Shown here piece after piece: positions 46,535 to 55,832 of a stretch of 64,000 nucleotides of DNA. Within the stretch, counting starts at the first letter, position 1. Every line of letters begins with the position of its first letter. This stretch comes from RCIO01 sp965232405 (GTDB lineage: Bacteria; Pseudomonadota; Alphaproteobacteria; Rhizobiales; Rhizobiaceae), in the NCBI GenBank assembly GCA_965232405.1, contig OZ246966.1:2976001-3040000 (forward strand), given 5' to 3'. The position numbers and the translations under genes were made by a program. The notes under the pieces were generated by a model. That model was not told the origin of the DNA, ran no database searches, and worked only from the letters and a program-made list of their open reading frames with translations.

Positions 46535-48394
46535 TTGGACGAGACGGAGCAACTACGCAGTCTCCACGCGGCTCTTGACATGGTAACCGATCATGCTCCC
46601 GTTGCTGCTGTATTGGGCAATTTGATCACCAAGCTTGGTGATCAGCTGTTCCCAGCTGGAAAGGTGAGTGTGGGCAACGTCGAAATCGGCGGAAGCACCT
46701 ACTCAGTCGACCGCTCGGATCGCTTCGGACGTGCATGTTTTTTTGGCGCGTCGCAAGAGCACGCTGACCTCGCCCTGTTCTGTGCTCTGTGCAGCGATGG
46801 CGATGTTGTCTGGGATATCGGGTCTAATTTTGGCCTTTACGCAGTTGGTGCGGCTAAGGCGGTTGGTGCCTCCGGCAAGGTCATCGCGGCGGAACCGAAC
46901 GGTGCAGCGCGTTCGCTTCTGATGAAAAATGTCGAGCAGAACGGTTTGGCCGACAAGATCACCGTTCTTCCGTGCGCAGTTGCCGATGCCGATGGAACCG
47001 CCGATTTTTTCGAGATGGCAGACTCGGCTTTCAGCGGACTAACGGACACGAAACGCTCCCGGGTCGACAAAACGACTACGGTTGACGTCAGGACTGTTGA
47101 ATCACTTTCGAACGAATTTGGGTTGTCTGCCTTCGATCTGATGAAAATTGACGTCGAAGGCTTCGAAATGGAAGTCTTGCAAGGCGCGCTGCCACTTCTC
47201 GAAAAATCACCGAATGCGATCGTTCAGTTTGAGGTGAGTGTAAAGAACCTTGCTGATGATCGCGAGCAACAGCTTCTACAATTTGTCCGCAACCTTGAAA
47301 AAGGCGGGTACCGGTTTTGGCTTGGGCCGACGCTTAGCCGAGGTCTCACGCGGCTCGACCTCGAAAACCAGCATGTCATGAGAGAATTTGGCGGAAACTG
47401 GTTTATGTGTCGTGAAGGATCCTCACGCAATGCACTTCTGGAGGAAGCCGGCACGCGCCTTTCGCAGCAGTCAACGGCAGGATCGAAGTCGGCCGAAATT
47501 GAGCCGCTGGTAACAGCGCTTACAGCCATCGTGGCCGATTCCCGTATCAGACGCCAGAAACTGACGGCCGAGGCGGATCGCCTGCGCGCACGGGCCGAAC
47601 GCCTGGAGAAGCAAGTCAGCCTCAATCAATGGTCTGAGACGCGCCTGCGCCCGCCGCCGCTTTACGGAAACAATCTCGCCCTTCGGCCAAGAAACCTTGC
47701 CTCGGTTGAATCGATATCTGCAATCGTACGCGTGCAGGACGCCGATACCGATCTTGAATCGACCATGGGGGGGATAAAGCACTTCTGCGGTGACATGCTC
47801 CAGGAAGTCATGATCGTCGATAGCCGACCTGTTCGAGATGATCCGCTGCCGATACCACCCGACGCTATTCTGATCACCCCTTCGACGGTATTATCTTCGT
47901 CCACATCAAATCATGCAGCGTATCTCGCAGCGGTCGGCGCGGCGAAATGTCGCCATCTGTTTGTCATAGATTCCGCAAGTGTTTTGAAGCCCACTTCAAG
48001 ACTGGAATCGCTCGCAAGCAAATGGCGTAGCGCGGCGGATGAAGGTCGGCGAATTGGCGCGCTTGCACTCCTGCCGTCTTCCAGATGGACCCAAAATCCA
48101 TGGAACGATCAGGACACCCTGATTATCGCTCATGAGGGTTTGTATTCCGCCACCGCGCTTTCCGCGTTGAAGAGGGGAGTACCGTCCAGCTTGTCGGCGC
48201 TCGGCATTTCAGCCGATATCTCACTGCAGCTTTCAGAGGCCGGCTTTGCGGTTGTGTCCAGCGACCTGGATGTTATCGCCAATATGGCGCGTTCGCAGAT
48301 GGAAGCGAATCTGACCGATGAGGACATCGCCGTCCTCGCCAGACGTTGGAAGGGAATGTTCGTCCCGTCCCGCGTTGAAAGTTCAACGTCATAA
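46535..48394 (+). CDS. FkbM-family methyltransferase with coiled coil and GT-A-like C-terminal domain
   Basis: A 619-residue multi-domain protein. Residues about 60-290 are an FkbM-type methyltransferase: DVVWDIGSNFGLYAVGAAKA, AAEPNGAARSLLMKNVEQNG, and FDLMKIDVEGFEMEVLQGAL. Residues about 315-365 are a short coiled coil. Residues 385-600 resemble a worn glycosyltransferase 2 fold (SISAIVRVQDADTDLESTMG; NHAAYLAAVGAAKCRHLFVI followed by DSASVLKP), in which the metal-binding acidic cluster is reduced to D-S-A. The start is TTG 46535, ten bases after GGAG. The likely target is a sugar hydroxyl of the chain. Confidence 0.85.
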   Translation: MDETEQLRSLHAALDMVTDHAPVAAVLGNLITKLGDQLFPAGKVSVGNVEIGGSTYSVDRSDRFGRACFFGASQEHADLALFCALCSDGDVVWDIGSNFGLYAVGAAKAVGASGKVIAAEPNGAARSLLMKNVEQNGLADKITVLPCAVADADGTADFFEMADSAFSGLTDTKRSRVDKTTTVDVRTVESLSNEFGLSAFDLMKIDVEGFEMEVLQGALPLLEKSPNAIVQFEVSVKNLADDREQQLLQFVRNLEKGGYRFWLGPTLSRGLTRLDLENQHVMREFGGNWFMCREGSSRNALLEEAGTRLSQQSTAGSKSAEIEPLVTALTAIVADSRIRRQKLTAEADRLRARAERLEKQVSLNQWSETRLRPPPLYGNNLALRPRNLASVESISAIVRVQDADTDLESTMGGIKHFCGDMLQEVMIVDSRPVRDDPLPIPPDAILITPSTVLSSSTSNHAAYLAAVGAAKCRHLFVIDSASVLKPTSRLESLASKWRSAADEGRRIGALALLPSSRWTQNPWNDQDTLIIAHEGLYSATALSALKRGVPSSLSALGISADISLQLSEAGFAVVSSDLDVIANMARSQMEANLTDEDIAVLARRWKGMFVPSRVESSTS

Positions 48395-48415
48395 TCGCGT
48401 GTTGGGCCGTAGAAC

Positions 48416-49477
48416 ATGAGAACCATACTTGTGACCGGCGGTTGCGGATTCATCGGTTCAAGCGTTTGCAGGCTTTTCTGCCTTGATTCGTCGACCCGTG
48501 TGGTAAACGTGGACAGCTTGACCTACGCCGGAAATCCCGAAAATGTACGTATGCTTGATGGCAAGCCGAACTATCGTTTCGTAAAGGCAGACATCTGTGA
48601 CCGGCAAGCCATTGAGCAACTTCTTCACATCGAGGAGGTGACGGCGATCCTCAACCTCGCCGCGGAAAGCCATGTTGACCGCTCGATTGCCGGAGCAGAC
48701 ACCTTCATCACAACCAACGTCAACGGGACGTTTTCGATGCTTGAAGCCGCCCGGGCATATTGGAACACCTTAGCGTCGGAACGTCGGTCGATGTTCCGTT
48801 TCGTTCAGATATCGACCGACGAAGTCTATGGCACACTGGGCCTGAACGATCCGGCCTTTACGGAGGCAACGCCTTACCGGCCGAATTCGCCCTATGCAGC
48901 CAGCAAGGCGGCCGCAGACCATCTTGCGATGGCCTGGCACGAGACTTACGGATTACCGGTTATCCTGACCAATTGTTCCAACAACTACGGCCCTTTTCAT
49001 TTTCCCGAGAAGCTCATCCCGCTTGTCATCCTCAACTGTCTCCACGAGCGCGAACTGCCGGTCTACGGCACCGGTGCAAACATACGCGACTGGCTTTATG
49101 TGGAGAATCATGCGGAGGCGCTCGATCTCGTCCTGCGCGAGGGGAAGGTTGGCCAAAAATACAACATCGGCGGCGAGGCCGAGCGTTCCAACCTGGAGGT
49201 TGTACACGCCATTTGTAATGCGCTCGATGAATTGAGGCCCCGTGCTAACAACAAGTCCTATTCCGATTTGATCAAATTTGTGGAAGATCGGCCGGGGCAT
49301 GATTTCCGCTATGCGATGAATATTGCTCACATTCGTGAAACACTGGGGTGGAAGCCTTCGAAAACGTTTGACGAGGGGCTTGTCGCGACAGTGCGGTGGT
49401 TTCTTTCGAATGAAGCATGGTGGCGACCGATCCGGGAGCAGAAATACGGGGGACAGCGGCTCGGCCTCTTGAATTGA
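48416..49477 (+). CDS. rfbB: dTDP-glucose 4,6-dehydratase
   Basis: A 353-residue SDR enzyme making dTDP-4-keto-6-deoxyglucose: ILVTGGCGFIGSSVCRLF, NLAAESHVDRSI, QISTDEVYGTLG with the catalytic Thr-Asp-Glu, and RPNSPYAASKAAADHLAMAW with Tyr and Lys. It is followed 25 bp later by rfbA. With the downstream FdtB/FdtD-type genes the product probably goes to a 3-acetamido-3,6-dideoxyhexose rather than to rhamnose, as no rfbC or rfbD is present. Confidence 0.97.
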   Translation: MRTILVTGGCGFIGSSVCRLFCLDSSTRVVNVDSLTYAGNPENVRMLDGKPNYRFVKADICDRQAIEQLLHIEEVTAILNLAAESHVDRSIAGADTFITTNVNGTFSMLEAARAYWNTLASERRSMFRFVQISTDEVYGTLGLNDPAFTEATPYRPNSPYAASKAAADHLAMAWHETYGLPVILTNCSNNYGPFHFPEKLIPLVILNCLHERELPVYGTGANIRDWLYVENHAEALDLVLREGKVGQKYNIGGEAERSNLEVVHAICNALDELRPRANNKSYSDLIKFVEDRPGHDFRYAMNIAHIRETLGWKPSKTFDEGLVATVRWFLSNEAWWRPIREQKYGGQRLGLLN

Positions 49478-49502
49478 AGTGCCGACGGCTTTGGGTGAGG
49501 GG

Positions 49503-50399
49503 ATGAAGGGCATAGTTTTAGCAGGCGGGCACGGCACGCGCCTCCATCCGTTGACGCTTGCGATAAGCAAGCAGTTGCTGCCGGTATTCGACAAGCCGAT
49601 GATCTACTATCCGCTGTCCACGCTGATGTTGGCGGGGATCCGCGACATTCTGCTGATCACCAACCCGGAGAACATAGAGAGCTACAAACGTGTTCTGGGC
49701 TCAGGTGAGCAATGGGGTATTTCGATAAGCTATGCCGCCCAGCCGTCGCCCGACGGTCTGGCGCAAGCCTTTATCATCGGCGATGAGTTTCTCGCTGGTT
49801 CAGCCTGTGCACTCGTGCTGGGAGACAATATTTTCTATGGCCACGGTTTGAGCGAGTTGTTGCTTCGGGCGGCCGGCCGATCAAAGGGCGCGTGCATATT
49901 CTGCTACCGTGTCAATGATCCCGAGCGCTACGGCGTTGTGGGTTTTGATGTTGCCGGCAAGGTGAACTCGATCGAAGAAAAGCCTTCGCAGCCGCGCAGC
50001 CATTGGGCGGTGACAGGTCTATACTTCTACGACAACCGGGTCGTTGATATCGCCCGAAGCGTGAAACCGTCTGCACGAGGCGAGCTTGAAATCAGTTCCG
50101 TCAACCAGGCTTACGTCGAAGCTGGTGAACTGGCTGTCGAGTTCATGGGCCGTGGTTATGCCTGGTTTGACACGGGCACGCACCAGAGCCTTCACGACGC
50201 CGCATCCTATGTTCACGCGGTGCAGGAACGTCAGGGCTTGCAGATCGCCAATCTGGAGGAAGTGGCTTTCAATCTCGCCTACATCGATCGGGACACTCTG
50301 CGTGAATCAGGCCGCCGCCTGAAAAATACATCCTATGGGCAGTACCTGATCAATCTGGCTGAGCGGAACGAGCCGCCGTTTTATGGCAAATCACAATAG
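49503..50399 (+). CDS. rfbA: Glucose-1-phosphate thymidylyltransferase
   Basis: A 298-residue nucleotidyltransferase joining glucose-1-P and dTTP to dTDP-glucose: KGIVLAGGHGTRLHPLTLAI, KQLLPVFDKPMIYYPLSTLM, LVLGDNIFYG, EEKPSQPRS and GRGYAWFDTGTHQSL. Start 49503 (MKGIVLAG) is the family start with GAGG just before; GTG 49479 is less likely. Co-directional with rfbB. Confidence 0.97.
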   Translation: MKGIVLAGGHGTRLHPLTLAISKQLLPVFDKPMIYYPLSTLMLAGIRDILLITNPENIESYKRVLGSGEQWGISISYAAQPSPDGLAQAFIIGDEFLAGSACALVLGDNIFYGHGLSELLLRAAGRSKGACIFCYRVNDPERYGVVGFDVAGKVNSIEEKPSQPRSHWAVTGLYFYDNRVVDIARSVKPSARGELEISSVNQAYVEAGELAVEFMGRGYAWFDTGTHQSLHDAASYVHAVQERQGLQIANLEEVAFNLAYIDRDTLRESGRRLKNTSYGQYLINLAERNEPPFYGKSQ

Positions 50400-50482
50400 C
50401 ATTCAGGTTGGCAGTGCGTTGAAGCGAGATCACGCGGGCGGTGACACGATCGCACCCTGCTTGAGCCGCATGGGAGCCAAGC

Positions 50483-52696
50483 ATGCCTGACCACCTGAAG
50501 CTGAGGCAAGTAGGCACCCAATATGCGAGTCGTTGGGTTCGGGCGACAGTTGCAAAGTCTATCTCGCGCGAGGTGTTGACCCTCTATGCCTGGTTTGCCC
50601 TGAACCTCGCTTTCAGCCTGCTTTGCGCTGCATTGCTTGTCGAGTTGGTTCAACGGCTAAATACGCTCTATTACAAGACTTTCCCTTTTTTCGGAGATAC
50701 GTTTTCCTACTTCGCCCGCCGACTGCGCGATGCGCTGATCATAGAAGAATATGGCCGAAATGCTGTTTGGGCTCTGGCCGCCGAAAACCAGCGCAACCCG
50801 CTAACGAGCCTTACTTTGGGTTTGTATCCGGCTTCGGCGATGAAGACGATCAATGGATTCGCAATCTACAACGCCGGTTGCTACGCTGCTTTTTCGTTCA
50901 TGCTCTCCCACGTTGTCTGGCGCAGAACTGGCCTGTGGAGCTTCGCTTTAGCCACTGTTGGTTTGACAGTAGCTTTCGGGATGTTCTTCGACCCCACTTA
51001 CGGCGCCTCGTCGGAGTTGCCGGACATGCCGGCCGCATTCCTTGCTGGTGCAGCGGTGCTTGCTTTGGTGGCATCGGAAAGAGGTGACCGGCCGGTATGG
51101 ATCCTCTGGTTTGCCGTGTTTGCTGGGTTGGCAACATTGTCACGTATCAGCGCATCAATGTATGTTTTTGCGCTAGGCGCGCCGTTGGTCGCTGCATATT
51201 TCTTCCGAATGCTCGTTGTTTACGGTATTGCACGATTTGCTTGGGTGGGTGTGCTTAGCGTTGTGATACTATTGCTGATTTCCGGTAGATTTCTTTACGA
51301 AAACTTTCTCCCAACACTTGAATTCTATCGAATCGCCGGATATGGGCTGAACGCAGATATTTTCACTGCGTTTAGTACCACAGCGGTTCCATTCTTCTCC
51401 GATGTCGTAGGGGTCAAATACTGGCCGCTTGTAATTCCAGCGCTCATCTGGGTTCTCAACGTAAGGAAAGAGGATGTGGACTGGTGGTCGCTGGTCGAGA
51501 CCGCATGGTTGGTGCTCGCAGTACCGATACTACTGGCTGTCGTGTTGAAGCAGCGCGACGACTATACGCAGATGTATTTTGCAATTCCTGGCGTTGCTCT
51601 TCTGGCTTGTGCGCCCTTTGCACTTCGGAAGACCGCACGCTGGGGCAGGTGGGCCGGGTTCCGGCTGACCATTTTGCTGCCATTGGCCGCAGCGGCCTCA
51701 TATGGAGCCATCGCGTTTGACAATTACAGGAATATTCAAGCCAGACATCCGAGTATGAGCATCGCTGAACAGCGCATATATCAACACAATGTGGCCGATA
51801 TTTTCGTTGCCGCGGACGGCTGGTCCAAAGATCAAGTCAAACAGGGACTCGCGAATTTCGACGCAGCGTTCGATTACTATTGGAGGTACGTAATTCCCGC
51901 GCTTCAGTTCGACTATAAGACACAAATACGATGGCGCCCGTCTTTCCAGATACGTGAATCACAATGGGAGCTGGTTTACGGCAATCTTCCGTTGGCCCAG
52001 CAGCACCAGAGTTTCCTCAGCGACATCTCGATGAACCTGAATGCAATGGCGGTGCTATCCGATCCGGAAGCGCCGGAAGCGTTCGATGCCCTCAAAGACC
52101 AACGCACTATCGATTGGGCGATAGTCGTTAGAGACCATGTCCGCGAACCCGCGAACGGCTGGATCAAGCTGGGCGAAACGGATGGACCTCACGGCGATAC
52201 AGAAGTATATGTGAACCATATCAAGCGCTTGTACGACAATGCCCGACTGGAAACCGCGCTCCAGTTGCGCGCGGGCTTTCAAAATGTGTTGGATGAATTC
52301 GAAATTGAGAACAAAAACTACACCATTAGCATCGGCCTCGAACTACCCCGGCCATACGGTCCTTTGCGACTGCTGCCAGCCGACGATGTGCGCCATCAGG
52401 TCTATTCTTTTGTTCTGCTCGTCAGCGCCCTCAGCACACGGCTTCCCATTCCCGAGGCGGCAGCTCAGGCGGTCGCACAGCTTCATAATGGACACGCTGC
52501 CCTCGCGCTGCCGGTCATTCCCGAGGCTTCCGATCTGCAACGCTACCTGCTGAACGAAACCAATGTGAAAATCATCAAGGAAATTGCCGCGACCCTTGAG
52601 GCGGATACAGAGGCTTGGATTCCCGGCGGGACGGTGCAAACGACGACCGGAGAATTTGCGATATTCCTGAATCGGCACCGCCTGTATGATCGCTGA
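50483..52696 (+). CDS. Large GT-C-like membrane protein of unknown family
   Basis: A 737-residue protein with about ten predicted helices in the first 420 residues and a soluble, probably periplasmic C-terminal 300 residues. The first large loop contains FPFFGDTFSYFARRLRDALI, an acidic pair near a predicted membrane exit as in GT-C enzymes. Other helices include FALATVGLTVAFGMFFDPTY and WVGVLSVVILLLISGRFLYE. I do not recognise a named family. Its place between rfbA and the FdtB-type aminotransferase, in a set with GtrB and GtrA genes, suggests it transfers the dideoxyhexose from a lipid carrier to the polysaccharide (inference). Confidence 0.7.
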   Translation: MPDHLKLRQVGTQYASRWVRATVAKSISREVLTLYAWFALNLAFSLLCAALLVELVQRLNTLYYKTFPFFGDTFSYFARRLRDALIIEEYGRNAVWALAAENQRNPLTSLTLGLYPASAMKTINGFAIYNAGCYAAFSFMLSHVVWRRTGLWSFALATVGLTVAFGMFFDPTYGASSELPDMPAAFLAGAAVLALVASERGDRPVWILWFAVFAGLATLSRISASMYVFALGAPLVAAYFFRMLVVYGIARFAWVGVLSVVILLLISGRFLYENFLPTLEFYRIAGYGLNADIFTAFSTTAVPFFSDVVGVKYWPLVIPALIWVLNVRKEDVDWWSLVETAWLVLAVPILLAVVLKQRDDYTQMYFAIPGVALLACAPFALRKTARWGRWAGFRLTILLPLAAAASYGAIAFDNYRNIQARHPSMSIAEQRIYQHNVADIFVAADGWSKDQVKQGLANFDAAFDYYWRYVIPALQFDYKTQIRWRPSFQIRESQWELVYGNLPLAQQHQSFLSDISMNLNAMAVLSDPEAPEAFDALKDQRTIDWAIVVRDHVREPANGWIKLGETDGPHGDTEVYVNHIKRLYDNARLETALQLRAGFQNVLDEFEIENKNYTISIGLELPRPYGPLRLLPADDVRHQVYSFVLLVSALSTRLPIPEAAAQAVAQLHNGHAALALPVIPEASDLQRYLLNETNVKIIKEIAATLEADTEAWIPGGTVQTTTGEFAIFLNRHRLYDR

Positions 52697-52807
52697 CCAA
52701 GCTCGGCCAGAATGATTGTGGGCCGGATGCTGGAAATTTCCAGTTTCACGGCTTAGTAATCGCACCTGCCGTTCGAACCCGATCCTCTATCTCTCTCCCA
52801 TCATGTT

Positions 52808-53917
52808 ATGATCCAGCCATTTGCGCATCTGCCGGTAAACGATCTAAGCCGCCACATGCTTGGTGTCGGCCCAGAGATCTCAAAGGCTGCAAGCCGGGTG
52901 ATCGAAAGTGGCTGGTTCGTCCTCGGCGAAGAATGCAAGTCGTTCGAACAGGCATTTGCGCGCTACTGCGGCGTCGCGCGTTGCATAGGCGTCGGTAACG
53001 GTACCGATGCATTGGAGATTGCTTTTCGTGCGTTGCAGGTTGGTCGTGGCGCGCAGGTGGCGATGGTCGCCAACGCGGGCTACTATGGTATGACGGCCCT
53101 TGCGGCGATCGGCGCTGAGCCGGTCTATCTGGACGTGGACCGCAAGAACTTCCTGATGGATGTGACTGCGCTGGAAGGCGCGCTGGAGAGAGGCGGGATC
53201 GACTGCATCCTCGTCACCCACCTCTACGGGCTGCTGCATGACATGCAAGCGATCTGCCGTCTCGCAGAGCGCGCAAATGTGCCGGTGTTGGAAGATTGCG
53301 CGCAGGCGCACGGTGCAGAGCGTGGCGGACGCAAGGCCGGTAGTTTTGGCGCCGCGGCGTGCTTCAGCTTCTTTCCTACCAAAAATCTTGGTGCCTTGGG
53401 TGACGGTGGCGCGGTTGTCACAAACGACGCGGCATTGGCGGATCGGGCCGCGAAACTCAGGCAGTACGGCTGGGATCGAAAATATTCGGTGGTAATGGAG
53501 GGTGGCCGCAACAGCCGGCTCGACGAAATGCAGGCTGCCATCCTGAGCGCGAAACTGCCGCACCTGGATAGCTGGAACGCGCGTCGGCGGGAAATTGCCA
53601 ACCGCTACTCGGCCGGAATTAAACACGGCAGGATTTCCCTGCCGCCATTGCGCGGCAAAGAATATGTCGGCCACCTTTTTGTGGTTCGCTCAGAGAACCG
53701 CGACCGCCTCGCGCAGCACCTTAATAGCCTCGGAATAGGTACCGATATCCATTACCCCATACCGGATCACCTCCAGCCGGTCATGGCGCACAAGGATCGG
53801 GGTGTAAACCTGCCGGTCACCGAAAGCCTGTCGCGCGAAGTGCTCACTCTGCCTTGCTTCCCCGAAATGACCGACGCAGAAATTGACCGCGTTATCGCTG
53901 CCGTGAATGAATGGTAG
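52808..53917 (+). CDS. fdtB: PLP-dependent sugar aminotransferase (DegT/DnrJ/EryC1; FdtB type)
   Basis: A 369-residue aminotransferase. It shows IGVGNGTDALEIAFRALQVG, the PLP-binding Asp in VPVLEDCAQAHGAERGG, and the Schiff-base Lys in FSFFPTKNLGALGDGGAVVT. Enzymes of this subgroup (FdtB, QdtB) put an amino group on C3 of a dTDP-3-keto-6-deoxyhexose. The ketoisomerase that would make that substrate is the C-terminal half of the protein at 54894, which supports the assignment. Its end overlaps the next gene's start by seven bases. Confidence 0.88.
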   Translation: MIQPFAHLPVNDLSRHMLGVGPEISKAASRVIESGWFVLGEECKSFEQAFARYCGVARCIGVGNGTDALEIAFRALQVGRGAQVAMVANAGYYGMTALAAIGAEPVYLDVDRKNFLMDVTALEGALERGGIDCILVTHLYGLLHDMQAICRLAERANVPVLEDCAQAHGAERGGRKAGSFGAAACFSFFPTKNLGALGDGGAVVTNDAALADRAAKLRQYGWDRKYSVVMEGGRNSRLDEMQAAILSAKLPHLDSWNARRREIANRYSAGIKHGRISLPPLRGKEYVGHLFVVRSENRDRLAQHLNSLGIGTDIHYPIPDHLQPVMAHKDRGVNLPVTESLSREVLTLPCFPEMTDAEIDRVIAAVNEW

Positions 53918-54885
53918 CTATGTACTCGATTGTCATACCTGTTTACCGCAATGCCGAGTTCGTACCCCTGCTGGTCGAAGCAATGACGAATGTCGCGGGC
54001 ACGGTAGAGGAACGGTTCGGTCTGAAGACGGAGGTGGTATTCGTCGTGGACGCCAGCCCCGACGAGAGCTACCTGCTTCTGGCCGAAGCGCTGCAGTCCG
54101 CTCCCTTTCATTCGCAATTGGTACTTCATTCGCGTAATTTCGGTGCGTTCGCAGCAATTCGAACCGGGCTTGCGGCCGCGCGAGGCTCCTACTTTGGGGT
54201 GGTCGCGGCCGATCTTCAGGAGCCCCCCGAGCTTCTGGTCGAATTCCTTGGAAAGATGATTGGTGGCGATCATGATGTCGCGGTTGGCGTACGCCGCTCT
54301 CGCAACGATCCCCGTATGGCAAGGGCCGCATCACGCCTGTTCTGGGGCTTTTACTACCGCTACATCATGCCGGAAATGCCAAAGGGCGGGGTCGATGTTT
54401 TCGGTTGTACGGCACAGGTTCGCGACGAGCTTCTCAAGATCGAGGAGCACAACAGCTCACTTATCGGACTTTTGCTGTGGCTCGGCTACAGGCGTGCCGA
54501 GGTTCCATATGACCGCCGTGCCCGCCGCTTCGGCACAAGCGCGTGGACCATCCGCAAAAAGGTCAAGTACATGTCGGACAGTATTTTCAGCTTTACTGAC
54601 ATTCCTATCAGAATGTTGACCGGGGTCGGCATTCTCGGTCTCGTTGTCGCGATAGGATATGGTTCGCTGGTTGCCATCCTTCGTCTGTTTTGGTCAATTG
54701 AAATCCCGGGTTATGCCGCTACGATTATCATCGTCTCATTTTTCGGCGGCATAAATGCTCTCGGGATCGGTATTGTCGGCAACTACACTTGGCGTGCCTA
54801 CGAAAATACCAAGCGGCGCCCGCTTTCCATTGTACTGAGTTCGCGCAGTTTCGGACCGGCGCTTGCGAAAAGGCAGCGCAAATAG
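53911..54885 (+). CDS. GtrB-like family 2 glycosyltransferase with membrane anchor
   Basis: A 324-residue enzyme of the polyprenyl-phosphate glycosyltransferase type. GT-A segments are MYSIVIPVYRNAEFVPLLVE, FVVDASPDESYLLL, LHSRNFGAFAAIRTGLAAAR and VAADLQEPPELL. Two helices near the C-terminus (MLTGVGILGLVVAIGYGSLV; YAATIIIVSFFGGINALGIG) anchor it. It should load a dTDP-sugar, most likely the 3-acetamido dideoxyhexose made by its neighbours, on undecaprenyl phosphate. Start ATG 53911 overlaps fdtB; ATG 53920 is also possible. Confidence 0.9.
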   Translation: MVAMYSIVIPVYRNAEFVPLLVEAMTNVAGTVEERFGLKTEVVFVVDASPDESYLLLAEALQSAPFHSQLVLHSRNFGAFAAIRTGLAAARGSYFGVVAADLQEPPELLVEFLGKMIGGDHDVAVGVRRSRNDPRMARAASRLFWGFYYRYIMPEMPKGGVDVFGCTAQVRDELLKIEEHNSSLIGLLLWLGYRRAEVPYDRRARRFGTSAWTIRKKVKYMSDSIFSFTDIPIRMLTGVGILGLVVAIGYGSLVAILRLFWSIEIPGYAATIIIVSFFGGINALGIGIVGNYTWRAYENTKRRPLSIVLSSRSFGPALAKRQRK

Positions 54886-54893
54886 GGGGCGCC

Positions 54894-55832
54894 ATGGGCT
54901 TTTTCGTTCATCCAGAGGGCCTCTGTGAGGCTGCATCCGATCAGATCGGGGATGGCACGCGCATATGGGCGTTCGCCCATGTCCTGCCCGGTGCCCGAAT
55001 TGGTTCCGACTGCAATATTTGCGACGGCGTGTTTGTCGAAAACGATGTTGTTGTCGGCGACCGCGTAACAGTCAAATGCGGCGTTCAGCTATGGGACGGG
55101 CTGGTTGTCGAAGACGATGTTTTTATTGGACCGAATGCCACGTTCACCAACGATCTTTTCCCGCGGTCCAAGAAGTATCCGGAAAAATTTCCGCGCACGA
55201 CGCTGCGAAAGGGTTGCTCCATTGGCGCCAACGCAACCATTCTGGCGGGCGTCGAAATCGGCATGGGAGCCATGGTGGGCGCCGGCGCTGTCGTGACGCG
55301 CTCCGTTCCCGCCAATGCGATCGTGATGGGCAACCCGGCCCGGGTAACCGGTTTCATGACTGAGGAAACCGCTCGGCCGACTAGCGCGGGTGGCGATGAT
55401 CCGGGCGCTGTTTACCCATTGGACGTCGGCGGTGCAGAACTGCGCAATATCACGACACACACCGATCCACGCGGCAGTCTGAGTGTTGCCGATTTCGGAA
55501 ACGATCTGCCATTCGAACCGAAGCGGTGCTTCTACGTTTATGGCGTGCCGGAAAACAAGCAGCGCGGTGAACACGCGCACAGACTTTGCGAGCAGTTTCT
55601 GGTCTGTTTGCGCGGATCATGCCATGCGATTGTTGATGACGGCTATCGCCGCGTGGAAGTGATCCTTGATCGCCCGAATCTCGGCCTTTACATGCCGCCG
55701 ATGATCTGGGGCACGCAATACAGGTACAGCGCCGACGCCCTGCTGCTCGTCTTCGCTTCACATTCCTACGATGATGCTGACTACATCAAGACCTATGGCG
55801 AGTTTGCCGTACTGGCGAACGCCGCAAAGTGA
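54894..55832 (+). CDS. fdtD: Bifunctional sugar N-acetyltransferase / 3,4-ketoisomerase (FdtD type)
   Basis: A 312-residue fusion. Residues 1-165 form a left-handed beta-helix acetyltransferase (IGDGTRIWAFAHVLPGARIG; NDVVVGDRVTVKCGVQLWDG; GAVVTRSVPANAIVMGNPAR). Residues about 185-312 form a WxcM/FdtA-like cupin (RNITTHTDPRGSLSVADFGN, FYVYGVPENKQRGEHAH, LYMPPMIWGTQYRY) that isomerises dTDP-4-keto-6-deoxyglucose. The same two activities are fused in FdtD of Shewanella denitrificans. With RfbA, RfbB and FdtB this completes a route to dTDP-Fuc3NAc; Qui3NAc cannot be excluded. The TGA overlaps the next GTG. Confidence 0.92.
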   Translation: MGFFVHPEGLCEAASDQIGDGTRIWAFAHVLPGARIGSDCNICDGVFVENDVVVGDRVTVKCGVQLWDGLVVEDDVFIGPNATFTNDLFPRSKKYPEKFPRTTLRKGCSIGANATILAGVEIGMGAMVGAGAVVTRSVPANAIVMGNPARVTGFMTEETARPTSAGGDDPGAVYPLDVGGAELRNITTHTDPRGSLSVADFGNDLPFEPKRCFYVYGVPENKQRGEHAHRLCEQFLVCLRGSCHAIVDDGYRRVEVILDRPNLGLYMPPMIWGTQYRYSADALLLVFASHSYDDADYIKTYGEFAVLANAAK

